Source: Lotus japonicus (Eukaryota > Streptophyta > Magnoliopsida > Fabales > Fabaceae). Taken from it: a stretch of DNA of 64,000 nt. The stretch covers positions 13,138,223 through 13,202,222 of the forward strand of contig NC_080043.1 in assembly GCF_012489685.1 (NCBI RefSeq). The letters run 5' to 3'. Shown in pieces: positions 63,987-64,000 of this stretch (the stretch's first letter is position 1; every line of letters starts with the position of its first letter). The notes beneath the pieces are model-generated. The model was given only the letters and a program-made list of their open reading frames with translations, had not been told where the DNA came from and did not search any database. The translations under genes were made by a program, and so were the position numbers.

Positions 63987-64000
63987 ATGGCACCAACAGC
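63987..64000 (+). CDS. First codons of a gene that continues beyond the window
   Basis: ATGGCACCAACAGC (MAPTA...) in good plant start context (A at -3, G at +4), 63 bp after a TATA box. Only four and a half codons are visible, so the product cannot be named. Confidence 0.4.

Overview
This 64 kb window is nuclear DNA of a flowering plant. It has AT-rich intergenic DNA, GT-AG introns, plant-only gene families and dense small transposons. The gene content and repeat types suggest a eudicot, probably a legume, but the species is an inference. No CRISPR array, operon, rRNA gene or intact tRNA gene was seen.

Layout: (1) 1-4506, plus strand, the 3' part of a choline kinase gene whose visible N-terminus is about 160 residues of 11-residue repeats. 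(2) 4.5-15.8 kb, a transposon graveyard: a gag-like remnant, a palindrome-rich element, a 5'-truncated LINE RNase H fragment, and a MULE with a 9-bp target duplication nested in a PIF/Harbinger MITE. (3) 16.0-16.75 kb, a RADIALIS-like single-MYB gene. (4) 17.9-18.8 kb, a captured ubiquitin-protease (UBP3/4-like) exon. (5) 19.2-24.0 kb, a 13-exon GH1 beta-glucosidase. (6) 24.6-27.4 kb, a hAT element and very AT-rich DNA. (7) 27.5 kb, a type I M-gamma MADS gene. (8) 29.7-32.2 kb, MPH1, a thylakoid photosystem II protection protein with a MULE-type MITE in intron 2. (9) 32.7-33.4 kb, a decayed Ty1/copia RT-RNase H. (10) 34.6-37.0 kb, an intronless nuclear group II intron maturase (nMAT3/4 type). 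(11) 39.6-40.4 kb, an LBD/AS2-like transcription factor. (12) 43.1-52.7 kb, a 12-exon gene with C-terminal BRCT repeats and a perfect E2F palindrome just upstream. (13) 54.3-57.6 kb, a 5'-truncated LINE on the minus strand, split by a hAT element. (14) 59.2-59.8 kb, a type I M-alpha (AGL62-like) MADS gene. (15) 60-64 kb, more MITEs and SINEs, and at the very end a TATA box and the first codons of another gene.

The genes are unrelated single units with no sign of a cluster. Exon joins were placed by eye from GT/AG borders, reading-frame continuity and family resemblance. All complete multi-exon models stay in frame to a natural stop. The least expected signals are the choline-kinase N-terminal repeat, three micro-insertions that look like LINE 3' tails, and two foldback MITEs with internal palindrome arrays.
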